Notes under the pieces: generated by a model | Told to the model about the DNA's origin: nothing | Databases searched by the model: none | The model's input: the letters and a program-made list of their open reading frames with translations, nothing else | Made by a program: the position numbers and the translations under genes | Shown here: one piece after another, positions 25,916 through 34,034 of the stretch | Position numbering within the stretch: the stretch's first letter is position 1 | How the letters are laid out: each line of letters begins with the position of its first letter | Assembly: GCF_902459735.1 (NCBI RefSeq) | Contig: NZ_CABPRV010000004.1 | Span: forward strand, 248,001 to 312,000 | DNA: 64,000 bases | Direction of reading: 5' to 3' | DNA from: Pandoraea capi | Lineage (GTDB): Bacteria; Pseudomonadota; Gammaproteobacteria; Burkholderiales; Burkholderiaceae

Positions 25916-27241
25916 ATGACCACCGCAGCACAGGTCAAGCCGTCGGAGTCGGTGCAGACGATGGCGCGACCCGCAGACACCCCGGCCGCCAAGGCACAGG
26001 AAAGCGCCGCAAAGCCCGACCAGACAAAGGCGCCGGCCAATCCGCGCCGCAAGAAGATGCTGCTCGGCGCGCTGGCGCTGGGGATCGTCGCCGGCCTCGG
26101 CTGGGGGGCGCACTGGTGGTTCGTGGGACGCTTCATTGAGTCGACCGACGACGCCTACCTGCAAGCCGACAGCATGACCGTCGCCCCGAAGGTCGGCGGT
26201 TATGTGACGGAAGTGCTCGTGCGCGACAACGAGACGGTCAGCGTCGGCCAGCCGCTCGTACGACTCGACGGCCGCCAGTATCAGGCCGCCTACGACGAAG
26301 CCGCCGCGACCGTGGTCGCCCGCGAGGCGGACGTCGCCCGCGCGCAGGCCGAGCTGTCGCAGCACGCCGCGACCATTGCGCAGGCACGTGCCGAACTCGA
26401 CAGCGCCCGCGCCAATGCCGCTTACTCGGCCGGTCAGGTCAAGCGTTACGCCCCGCTCGTGGCGACCGGCGCCGAGACGGACGAGCGGCTGGCCGAGCTG
26501 CGCAACACCAGCACCCGCGCGGACGCCTCGCTCAAGAGCAACGAGGCCAACCTTCAGTCGACGCAGCGTCAGACGGACACCCTGACGGCCGCGCTCGCGC
26601 AGGCCAAGGCGCAATTGGCGGTGGCGCAGGCCAGTGCCCGCAAGGCAGAACTCGATCTGGCGGATACCGTCGTCAAGAGCACGCTCGCCGGACGCGTCGG
26701 CGACCGCGCCGTGCGCGTCGGTCAGTTCGCGCAACCGGGCACACGGCTGCTGACGGTCGTGCCGGTACAGAACGTCTATCTGACGGCCAACTTCAAGGAA
26801 ACGCAGGTCGGCCATATGCGCGCCGGCCAGCCGGTGACGATTCACGTCGACGCGTTGCCGGGCGAGCCGATCCATGGCGTAGTCGACTCCGTGTCGCCGG
26901 GCACCGGCTCGCAGTTCGCACTGCTGCCCGCCCAGAACGCGACGGGCAACTTCACGAAGATCGTGCAGCGCGTGCCGGTACGCATTCGTCTCGAAGCGCC
27001 GGAATCGTTGCGTGCCGTGTTGTTGCCGGGACTCTCGGTGACGGCGGACGTCGACACGCACCGCGACGCTACGACGGCCACGGCGGCCGCACCGGCCAAG
27101 CAGGCGGCACGAGCGGAACCGACACAGGTGTCGCTTAGCGCGCCGCTCGGCTCGGCGGTCGGTCCACTCATGAACGCACCGTCGAATGCCAATGCGGCCA
27201 ACGCCGCAGCGACGTCCGGCAACGGAGTCCAACGTGGCTAA
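25916..27241 (+). CDS. HlyD/EmrA family efflux adaptor
   Basis: Membrane-fusion protein of 441 residues: a cytoplasmic leader of about 45 residues, one membrane span (MLLGALALGIVAGLGWGAHWWF), a lipoyl-like beta domain (TDDAYLQADSMTVAPKVGGYVTEVLV), a coiled-coil hairpin (about 115-235), then the beta-barrel part (VYLTANFKETQVGHMRAGQPVTIHVD). It should bridge the MFS pump encoded next to the outer-membrane channel. The 3' end codes an Ala-rich tail of about 65 residues. ATG 25916 follows a GAGGA site. The gene overlaps emrB by eight bases. Confidence 0.9.
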   Translation: MTTAAQVKPSESVQTMARPADTPAAKAQESAAKPDQTKAPANPRRKKMLLGALALGIVAGLGWGAHWWFVGRFIESTDDAYLQADSMTVAPKVGGYVTEVLVRDNETVSVGQPLVRLDGRQYQAAYDEAAATVVAREADVARAQAELSQHAATIAQARAELDSARANAAYSAGQVKRYAPLVATGAETDERLAELRNTSTRADASLKSNEANLQSTQRQTDTLTAALAQAKAQLAVAQASARKAELDLADTVVKSTLAGRVGDRAVRVGQFAQPGTRLLTVVPVQNVYLTANFKETQVGHMRAGQPVTIHVDALPGEPIHGVVDSVSPGTGSQFALLPAQNATGNFTKIVQRVPVRIRLEAPESLRAVLLPGLSVTADVDTHRDATTATAAAPAKQAARAEPTQVSLSAPLGSAVGPLMNAPSNANAANAAATSGNGVQRG

Positions 27242-28832
27242 TACGGGCGCTGGCAGCGTCACCCCCGCGCCGGCGGCACACCCGGCGGCCCCGGCAAACG
27301 CCACGGCGTCAGACTGGATCGCGGTGGCAGCCGGCGCGCTCGGCGCGTTGCTCGCCACGCTCGACATCTCGATCACGAACTCCGCACTGCCGCAGATTCA
27401 GGGGCAAATCGGCGCATCGGGCACCGAGGGCACGTGGATCTCGACCGGCTATCTCATGTCGGAAATCGTCATGATTCCGCTGGCAGCGTGGCTCACGCGC
27501 GTGCTCGGTCTGCGACGCTTTCTGATGCTCAATGCCGTCTTCTTCACGCTGTTCTCGATGATGTGCGGCGCGTCGAGCAGCCTGCCCGAAATGGTCATCG
27601 GTCGTATCGGACAGGGCTTCGCGGGCGGCGCCATGATCCCGACGGCGCAGATGATCATCCGAACGCGATTGCCGCGTCACCAGATGGGCGTCGGCATGGC
27701 GATGTTCGGACTGATCGTGCTGCTCGGGCCGCTACTCGGTCCGGTCGTTGGCGGATGGCTTACCGAAAACGCGAACTGGCGCTGGTGCTTCTTCCTGAAC
27801 CTGCCCCTGTCGGCCGCCATCGTCACGCTGCTCATCCTCGGTCTCAAACGCGAACCAACCGACTTGCAGGCCTTCCTCAAGGCGGACTGGCTGGGGATCG
27901 TGGGGCTGGCTATCGGACTGAGTTCGCTTACCGTGGTGCTCGAAGAAGGTCAGCGCGAACGCTGGTTCGACTCGCACATGATCATCTGGCTGTCGATACT
28001 GTCGGCACTCGGCATCGGCTTGATGCTCGTGGCGCAGTTCACCGCCGAGAAGCCCATCGTCAAGCTCTCGTTGCTGGGCAACAAGAACTACGCGAGCGTG
28101 ATCTACATCGTGTTCACGGTCGGGGCCGGGCTGTATGGCGTGTCGTATCTGCTGCCGCAGTTCCTCGCGACCATCGCGGGCTACAACGCGCAGCAGTCCG
28201 GCAACATCATGCTGCTCTCCGGATTGCCCGCGTTCCTGATGATGCCGTTCCTGCCTCGCCTGATCAGCCGAGTCGACATACGTCTGCTCGTGATTCTCGG
28301 GCTGTTGTTCTTCTTCGCCAGTTGCATGCTCGACATCGATCTCACGGCACAGAGCGTGGGGCATGACTTTACGCTGTCGCAATTGCTGCGAGGCGTCGGG
28401 CAGATGCTCGCGATGATGCCGCTCAATCAGGCCTCGATGGCAGCGGTCGAAGCACAGGACGCCGGTGACGCCGCAGGCCTCTACAACATGGCACGCAACC
28501 TCGGCGGCTCCGTGGGCCTCGCGCTGCTGGGCACGCTCATCGATCGTCGCACCGACTATCACGACGCCGTGCTGCGCGAATCGCTCACCGCGAACAATCC
28601 GATGGGCCAGGAACATCTCTCGGCGAATGCGGCAAGTTTCTTCGCACAGTCGGGCGATATGGTCCACGCGCAGTTGCAAGCCACGGCGCAACTGGCCACC
28701 GAGATCGCGAGACAGGCGAGCGTGATTACGTTTTCCGAGACTTTCTACGCACTGGGTATCGCGCTGCTGCTTTGCGTGCCGCTTGCCCTGCTACTCAAGC
28801 AACCGGCCGGATTCTCCTCTGGCGGGCATTGA
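27234..28832 (+). CDS. EmrB/QacA (DHA2) family multidrug MFS transporter
   Basis: Inner-membrane pump of 532 residues with about 14 spans. DHA2 features include LLATLDISITNSALPQIQGQ in the first span and the antiporter motif region GLIVLLGPLLGPVVGGWLTE. The GTG start at 27234 lies inside the adaptor gene and has a GGAG site before it, which couples translation. With the adaptor and the NodT channel it forms a tripartite drug-extrusion system. The substrate range is unknown. Confidence 0.9.
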   Translation: MANTGAGSVTPAPAAHPAAPANATASDWIAVAAGALGALLATLDISITNSALPQIQGQIGASGTEGTWISTGYLMSEIVMIPLAAWLTRVLGLRRFLMLNAVFFTLFSMMCGASSSLPEMVIGRIGQGFAGGAMIPTAQMIIRTRLPRHQMGVGMAMFGLIVLLGPLLGPVVGGWLTENANWRWCFFLNLPLSAAIVTLLILGLKREPTDLQAFLKADWLGIVGLAIGLSSLTVVLEEGQRERWFDSHMIIWLSILSALGIGLMLVAQFTAEKPIVKLSLLGNKNYASVIYIVFTVGAGLYGVSYLLPQFLATIAGYNAQQSGNIMLLSGLPAFLMMPFLPRLISRVDIRLLVILGLLFFFASCMLDIDLTAQSVGHDFTLSQLLRGVGQMLAMMPLNQASMAAVEAQDAGDAAGLYNMARNLGGSVGLALLGTLIDRRTDYHDAVLRESLTANNPMGQEHLSANAASFFAQSGDMVHAQLQATAQLATEIARQASVITFSETFYALGIALLLCVPLALLLKQPAGFSSGGH

Positions 28833-28838
28833 TCGAAC

Positions 28839-30287
28839 ATGACTTTTTCTCTACGAACCCTGGCGGTTGCGGCCGCCTTTCTCGTCGCCGGTTGCACTGT
28901 CGGTCCCGACTATCGCGGCGCCCCTGACGTGGCGAACGATGCGCTGCGCACCGGCGCGACGTTTGCTCACGCGGGTGAAGGCGTCGAAGCCCACACCCCG
29001 GGCGTCGCGCGCTGGTGGACAGGACTCGACGATCCGCAACTCACCGCGCTCATCGACGATGCCATCGCCAATAGCCCGGACATCCGTGCGGCGCAGGCGA
29101 AGGTGCGTCAGTCGCGTGCGAGCCTGCGCAGTCATCAGGCCGATCTGTTGCCGAAGGCGACCGTCGATCTGGCCGCCGTTCGCACGCGCTCGCCGGACCT
29201 CGGCGCGCTCACGGGCAACGGCGGTGGCAGTGGGCGCGGGCCGCTCGACCTCTACATTGCGGGCTTCGACGCGAGTTGGGAAATCGATTTGTTCGGCGGT
29301 ACCCGCCGGGCGGTCGAAGCGGCGAGTGCCGACGCCGACGCCGCGTCGGAGGATCTCGCCGATGCCCACGTGCAACTCGCTGCCGAAGTCGCGCAGACCT
29401 ACGTCGCATTGCGCGATCAGCAGGCGCGTCTCGCACTGGTGCGCGATTCTGCGCAGCTCGAAGGCGAGATGCTCGATCTGACGCGTCAACGCCGAGCCGG
29501 TGGCGTGGCCTCGGAACTCGACGTCGAACGCATCTTCACGCAAGTCGAACAGACGCAGTCGCGCGTGCTGCCGCTAGAGGCCGACGTCATCGAGTCGCTC
29601 GATCAGTTGGCACTGCTCACCGGCCGTGCGCCCGGCGCCCTGGACGACGAACTCAAATCGCCCAAGGCGCTGCCCCGCGTGCCGGCCAAGGTGGCCATCG
29701 GTGACCCGTCGGCACTGTTGCAGGCGCGTCCGGACATTCGTGCGGCGGAGCGACGCCTGGCATCGCAGAACGCGCAGATCGGCGTGCAGACCGCCAACTG
29801 GTTCCCGAAACTCTCGATCATGGGCGAACTCGGTTACTCCGCGCTGGACCCCGGCCATCTCCTGCGCAAGGACAACTTCAGTTGGCTGGCGTTGCCGCGT
29901 CTGCAATGGAACGCGCTCGACTTCGGACGCGTGCAGGCAGGTGTCGACGGCGCCAAGGCCGGGCGCGATCAGGCACAGGCCAAGTATGAAAGCGCGGTCC
30001 TGACGGCGTTGCGCGACGCCGACGTGGCATTGGCGCGCTACGGCCATCAGCGCGAAAACGTCTATCGCCTGCAAAGCGTGGAGTCGTCGGCATCGCGCGC
30101 GGCGACGCTTACGCGTCAACGCTATCGCGCCGGAACGGCCAGCACGCTCGACTGGCTCGACGCCGAACGCACGCGCTTCTCGGCAGAGCAGGACCGGATT
30201 GCCGGCGACGCGCAACTGCTCAAGTCGTTCGTGACGTTGCAGAAGGCGTTGGGGCTGGGATGGCAGGTGAACACCACGACCGGCTGA
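28839..30287 (+). CDS. NodT/RND-type outer-membrane efflux lipoprotein
   Basis: TolC-like channel of 482 residues. It has a lipoprotein signal with the lipobox VAGC (acylated C19), followed by TVGPDYRGAP, the usual start of the NodT family. Two outer-membrane-efflux repeats follow, with the motif ASWEIDLFGG in the first and LPRLQWNALDFGRVQAG in the second. The gene begins six bases after emrB and ends the operon. A nine-base AACGGGCTG repeat lies just past its stop codon. Confidence 0.9.
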   Translation: MTFSLRTLAVAAAFLVAGCTVGPDYRGAPDVANDALRTGATFAHAGEGVEAHTPGVARWWTGLDDPQLTALIDDAIANSPDIRAAQAKVRQSRASLRSHQADLLPKATVDLAAVRTRSPDLGALTGNGGGSGRGPLDLYIAGFDASWEIDLFGGTRRAVEAASADADAASEDLADAHVQLAAEVAQTYVALRDQQARLALVRDSAQLEGEMLDLTRQRRAGGVASELDVERIFTQVEQTQSRVLPLEADVIESLDQLALLTGRAPGALDDELKSPKALPRVPAKVAIGDPSALLQARPDIRAAERRLASQNAQIGVQTANWFPKLSIMGELGYSALDPGHLLRKDNFSWLALPRLQWNALDFGRVQAGVDGAKAGRDQAQAKYESAVLTALRDADVALARYGHQRENVYRLQSVESSASRAATLTRQRYRAGTASTLDWLDAERTRFSAEQDRIAGDAQLLKSFVTLQKALGLGWQVNTTTG

Positions 30288-30476
30288 ACGATCCGAACGG
30301 GCTGAACGGGCTGAACGGGCTGTCGTTCATCGTGGACGCCCATCGATCGATGTGCGTGTCGACGGTGACGGCATGGCGACGCATTGGGGATGTGTCGTCA
30401 TGCCCGCGAAAGAAGGAGGAAGGGCATGCGGGACGGACAGCAGGCAAGCGAGGCGCGTAAGCCGGGCACGTAAACG

Positions 30477-30514
30477 AAAAACGCTCCAGAAGCTTTCGCC
30501 TCTGGAGCGTTTTT
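30477..30514. terminator. Terminator hairpin between the efflux operon and tRNA-Arg
   Basis: Ten-base perfect stem ACGCTCCAGA / TCTGGAGCGT with a ten-base loop. It has A on its left side and T on its right, so it can end transcription from both sides: the efflux operon and the minus-strand tRNA. Confidence 0.85.
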
Positions 30515-30525
30515 GCCAACTGAGT

Positions 30526-30602
30526 TGGCGCGGCTGGCAGGATTCGAACCCACGACCCCTTGGTTCGTAGCCAAGTACTCTATCCAACTGAGCTACAGCC
30601 GC
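30526..30602 (-). tRNA. tRNA-Arg (anticodon ACG), copy 2
   Basis: The minus strand folds into a complete cloverleaf of 77 bases including an encoded CCA: acceptor GCGGCTG/CAGCCGC, D-loop AGTTGGATAGA, anticodon stem CTTGG/CCAAG with loop CTACGAA (anticodon ACG, read as ICG), and T-loop TTCGAAT. It reads CGU, CGC and CGA codons. It is identical to the copy at 30751. Its own promoter is unclear, and a terminator separates it from the other copy. Confidence 0.96.
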
Positions 30603-30711
30603 ACTTACTGCACGAGACACCGACCAGACGATTCTGCTGGCTGTCGGCCGACCTTCTCAACAACGTCACCGGTGCATGACACTCGGTACGCCACTGGGAA
30701 GGACTCCCCCG

Positions 30712-30740
30712 AAAAACTAAGGGTCTCCGTGAGGAGACCC
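30712..30740 (-). terminator. Terminator after tRNA-Arg copy 1
   Basis: Stem GGGTCTCC / GGAGACCC around a four-base loop. On the minus strand it is followed by TTAGTTTTT, just downstream of the tRNA at 30751-30827. Confidence 0.8.
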
Positions 30741-30750
30741 TCGAAATAGG

Positions 30751-30827
30751 TGGCGCGGCTGGCAGGATTCGAACCCACGACCCCTTGGTTCGTAGCCAAG
30801 TACTCTATCCAACTGAGCTACAGCCGC
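30751..30827 (-). tRNA. tRNA-Arg (anticodon ACG), copy 1
   Basis: Same 77-base sequence and cloverleaf as the copy at 30526-30602, with encoded CCA. The two genes lie 148 bases apart in the same orientation, so the duplication covers the tRNA but not the flanks. A good promoter precedes this copy and a terminator follows it. Confidence 0.96.
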
Positions 30828-30841
30828 GCTGTGAGAACAGA

Positions 30842-30870
30842 ATTATGTAAGAAACCAGTCTGCCACGCAA
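30842..30870 (-). promoter_or_regulatory. Promoter of tRNA-Arg copy 1
   Basis: On the minus strand TTGCGT (30870-30865) and CATAAT (30847-30842) are separated by exactly 17 bases. This places the transcription start a few bases before the tRNA 5' end. Confidence 0.65.
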
Positions 30871-31235
30871 GTGTTTTTTGCAATTCTTTTGTCATATCCC
30901 CGATTTACCCGCCGCATCCCGCGTTCCATGCGGGATTAGCGCGGAATCGCCCTCAATGGCAAGCCTTTGCCGCTAGAACAATTACTCCACGCAAACCCGC
31001 ATCAAATCAGGGCTTTCCATGTGCTCGCCCCGGAAACGGCACGGTATGCTACGGCTTTTTGCAACGCATCGAATGGCGCACCCGCTGCGCAGGCGAGACA
31101 GTATCGGGCAAGGAGACGCCCCGCTCGCACCCCCACACGACATGCGATGAAACGACGCATCGGCCCGCCCGTACTTTGCCTGGTACTTCCCCCGGCGGCC
31201 ACGATGCGATAAAAACCAAATTCAAGGAGGCGCTC
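30871..31235. other. Intergenic region before fadD
   Basis: No convincing gene. The fadD frame is open back through the tRNA, but this stretch lacks family similarity and the ribosome site (AAGGAGG) lies at 31224. The sequence at 30870-30900 is T-rich, and the remainder has ordinary GC content. Confidence 0.6.
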
Positions 31236-32888
31236 ATGGAAAAAGTCTGGCTCAAGAGCTATCCGCCCGGCGTGCCGGCCCAGATCGACGTCAACACCTA
31301 TCGTTCGCTGAACGACCTGTTCCTGCAAAGCTGCCAGAAGTTTGCGAATCGCCCGTCGTTCACCAATCTCGGTGTCACGCTGACGTTCGCCGACCTAGAA
31401 CGCAAGTCGCGTGATTTCGCCGCCTATCTGCAAAGCCTGCCCGGCTTACAACGCGGTTCGCGTGTGGCCATCATGTCACCGAACCTCCTGCAATATCCGG
31501 TCGCCGTCTTCGGCATCCTGCGCGCGGGAATGGTCGTCGTGAACGTCAATCCGCTTTATACGGCGGGCGAACTCGAACATCAGCTCAAGGACGCGGACTG
31601 CGCGGCGATTCTCGTCATCGAGAACTTCGCCGCCACGCTGCAAAAGGCGCTGCCGAATACGCCGGTCAAGCACGTCATCACCACCGCCATCGGTGACCTC
31701 GTGCCGGCACCCAAGCGCTGGATCGTGAACTACGTCGTGCGTCACGTGAAGAAGATGGTGCCCGAGTGGAGCATTCCTCATGCCGTGCCGTTCCGCACCG
31801 CCATGGCGCAGGGGGCACGCGCCAAGTTGCAGGAAGCGCAGCTCGGTCATGACGACATCGCGTTCCTGCAATACACCGGCGGCACGACCGGTGTGGCCAA
31901 GGGCGCGATGCTCACGCATCACAACATGATCGCCAACATGCTGCAGGCACGCGCGTGGATCGGCTCCGGTCTGGAAGAAGGCAAGGAGATCATCGTCACC
32001 GCCCTGCCGCTGTATCACATCTTCTGTCTGACGGCGAACTGTCTGGTCTTCCTCCAGCTCGGTGCGCTCAATCTGCTCATCACCAACCCGCGCGACATGC
32101 CGGGCTTCGTGAAGGAACTGGGCAAGTGGAAATTCACGTTCATGACCGGCGTGAATACCCTCTTCAACGGCTTGCTCAATACGCCGGGCTTCGATCAGCT
32201 CGACTTCAGCGAACTGAAGTGCGCGCTTGGCGGCGGGGCCGCCGTGCAACGCGCCGTCGCCGAGCGCTGGCAGAAGGTCACGGGGCATCCGCTGATCGAG
32301 GCTTATGGGCTCACCGAGACATCGCCTGCCGTATGCATCAACCCGCTCGGCAGCGAGTTCAACGGGTCGATCGGTCTGCCGATCTCGTCGACGGAAGTCA
32401 GCATCCGCAACGACGCCAACGAGGCGCTCGACTTCGGTCAGGAAGGCGAAATCTGCGTGCGTGGCCCGCAGGTCATGAAGGGCTACTGGAATCGCCCCGA
32501 TGAGACCGCCAAGACCATTACCCCGGACGGCTGGCTGCGCACCGGCGACATCGGCACGATGGATGACAAGGGGTATGTCCGCATCACCGATCGCAAGAAG
32601 GACATGATCATCGTCTCGGGCTTCAACGTCTATCCGAACGAAGTCGAAAGCGTGCTGGCGATGTGTCCGGGCGTGCTGGAGTCGGCCGTGGTCGGCGTAC
32701 CGAGCGAGCGCACCGGCGAAGCGGTCAAGGCCGTGATCGTCAAGAAGTCGGCGGATCTGAGCGAGAAGGCCATCATCGACTTCTGCCGTCAGCATCTGAC
32801 TAACTACAAGGTGCCGCACGTCATCGAGTTCCGCACCGAATTGCCGAAGACGCCGGTCGGCAAGGTGCTGCGTCGCGAACTGCGCTGA
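31236..32888 (+). CDS. fadD: Long-chain fatty-acid--CoA ligase
   Basis: AMP-forming ligase of 550 residues that activates fatty acids to acyl-CoA at the inner membrane. The ATP/AMP motif is YTGGTTGVAKGA, the second core motif is EAYGLTETSPAVCINP, the hinge region is GWLRTGDIGTMDDKGYVRITDRKKDMI, and the catalytic lysine is near the C-terminus in LPKTPVGKVLRREL. Length is typical of FadD (about 555). A strong AAGGAGG site precedes ATG 31236. A terminator follows at 33020. Confidence 0.92.
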   Translation: MEKVWLKSYPPGVPAQIDVNTYRSLNDLFLQSCQKFANRPSFTNLGVTLTFADLERKSRDFAAYLQSLPGLQRGSRVAIMSPNLLQYPVAVFGILRAGMVVVNVNPLYTAGELEHQLKDADCAAILVIENFAATLQKALPNTPVKHVITTAIGDLVPAPKRWIVNYVVRHVKKMVPEWSIPHAVPFRTAMAQGARAKLQEAQLGHDDIAFLQYTGGTTGVAKGAMLTHHNMIANMLQARAWIGSGLEEGKEIIVTALPLYHIFCLTANCLVFLQLGALNLLITNPRDMPGFVKELGKWKFTFMTGVNTLFNGLLNTPGFDQLDFSELKCALGGGAAVQRAVAERWQKVTGHPLIEAYGLTETSPAVCINPLGSEFNGSIGLPISSTEVSIRNDANEALDFGQEGEICVRGPQVMKGYWNRPDETAKTITPDGWLRTGDIGTMDDKGYVRITDRKKDMIIVSGFNVYPNEVESVLAMCPGVLESAVVGVPSERTGEAVKAVIVKKSADLSEKAIIDFCRQHLTNYKVPHVIEFRTELPKTPVGKVLRRELR

Positions 32889-33019
32889 CGATAGGCAGAT
32901 AGGCAGGTCTCGCGCGCTCGCTGAGATTTTTGCATCCACGCGTTGTTCTGGTTGTTTCCGTTGTTTCGTTATGCACAACGAATCAACGTCGCATCGATGC
33001 TGCGAGGCAGCATATAAAT

Positions 33020-33058
33020 CGGCCCAGGGCGGTTCATTCGCCCCGGGCCGTTTTCTTT
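33020..33058 (+). terminator. Terminator after fadD
   Basis: Hairpin CGGCCC-A-GGGCG / CGCCC-C-GGGCCG with one internal mismatch and a seven-base loop, followed by TTTTCTTTTA. The 309-base gap between fadD and tcdA holds no gene. Confidence 0.8.
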
Positions 33059-33197
33059 TACGCATCGAGAGACCTATCGAGAGGTCTCGCGTCCTTCGCC
33101 GTAGCCCAACCCCGCTCGTTTCGTAACTTTTGGTTACAGACGCGAGGCGTGAGGCTTGCGAAAATCTCGGGCACGCCAGTGCCCTCGCGCGCGCCGT

Positions 33198-34034
33198 TCA
33201 GCGCCCGACCTTCGTGACTTGCTTCAGAACGTGAGCAGCGGCTGCCATGCCGAATGTCGCTGTGACACACATGCTCGACCCGAAGCCGGCACAGTTAAGG
33301 CCCTGCGGCCCCACAGCGGCATCGGGCGATTCGCCCGGCGCGCACACGGCTTCCGGATACTGCAACGGCTCGTCCGAGTACACGGCGGGCACGTTGAACT
33401 TGGCTTTCGGGCCACGGACAAAACCGTGTTGCTTGCGTAATTGCGCACGCACTTTCGCAAGCAGCGGGTCCTGGATCGTGCGGGCGAGATCGTCGATGCG
33501 AATCCGTGTCGGATCGATCTGACCGCCGGCGCCGCCCACGGTGATCAGACGCTGCTTATGCGCCACGCACCACGCGATGAGCGCCGTCTTCACCCGCACG
33601 CTGTCGATGGCATCGATCACCCAATCGAAGCCACCGCCCAACATGGCGTCGAGATTTTCGAGCTCTACGAAGTCCTCGACGAGCGTAAGCTGGCAAGCAG
33701 GATTGATGGCCACGATGCGTTCGGCCATCGCGGCGACTTTCGGTTTTCCGTAGTTGCCATCGAGTGCATGCACCTGACGATTGGTATTGCTTTCGGCGAC
33801 GTTATCGAGATCGATGAGCGTGAGTCGACCCACGGCGCTACGCGCCAGCGCTTCGGCCACCCACGAGCCGACACCGCCGATACCGATGACGGCCACGTGA
33901 GCGTCGCGTAGACGCGCGAGACCGTCGTCACCATACAAACGCGCGAGGCCGCCGAAACGGCGATTCGCGTCAAAATCCACCTCCGGTGGCGCAGCGGGCA
34001 CCGGAGCAACAACGATCGACGGGGTACTGTTCAT
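33198..34034 (-). CDS. tcdA: tRNA threonylcarbamoyladenosine dehydratase (TcdA/CsdL)
   Basis: E1-like enzyme of 278 residues that cyclises t6A37 in tRNA with ATP. The Rossmann ATP site is HVAVIGIGGVGSWVAEALARSAVGRLTLIDLD, followed by NTNRQ and the conserved ESNTNR-type arginine. FGGLARLYG near the N-terminus is the family start. A conserved motif (VYSDEP) and a C-terminal helix (AAAAHVLKQV) follow. ATG 34034 gives a short leader before the conserved core; an alternative ATG at 34112 would lie within the divergent AsmA gene. The two divergent start codons overlap. Confidence 0.9.
   Translation of the reverse strand: MNSTPSIVVAPVPAAPPEVDFDANRRFGGLARLYGDDGLARLRDAHVAVIGIGGVGSWVAEALARSAVGRLTLIDLDNVAESNTNRQVHALDGNYGKPKVAAMAERIVAINPACQLTLVEDFVELENLDAMLGGGFDWVIDAIDSVRVKTALIAWCVAHKQRLITVGGAGGQIDPTRIRIDDLARTIQDPLLAKVRAQLRKQHGFVRGPKAKFNVPAVYSDEPLQYPEAVCAPGESPDAAVGPQGLNCAGFGSSMCVTATFGMAAAAHVLKQVTKVGR

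Noticed and set aside
25163-27376. Minus-strand open frame of 737 codons antisense to the TetR and efflux-adaptor genes
   Set aside because: It is an Arg-rich shadow of two real genes in GC-rich DNA, spans their divergent promoter, and matches no family.
30750-31235. Extension of the fadD frame back through a tRNA gene
   Set aside because: The open frame is accidental: it reads through tRNA-Arg, and a strong ribosome site lies at 31224 directly before the conserved start.
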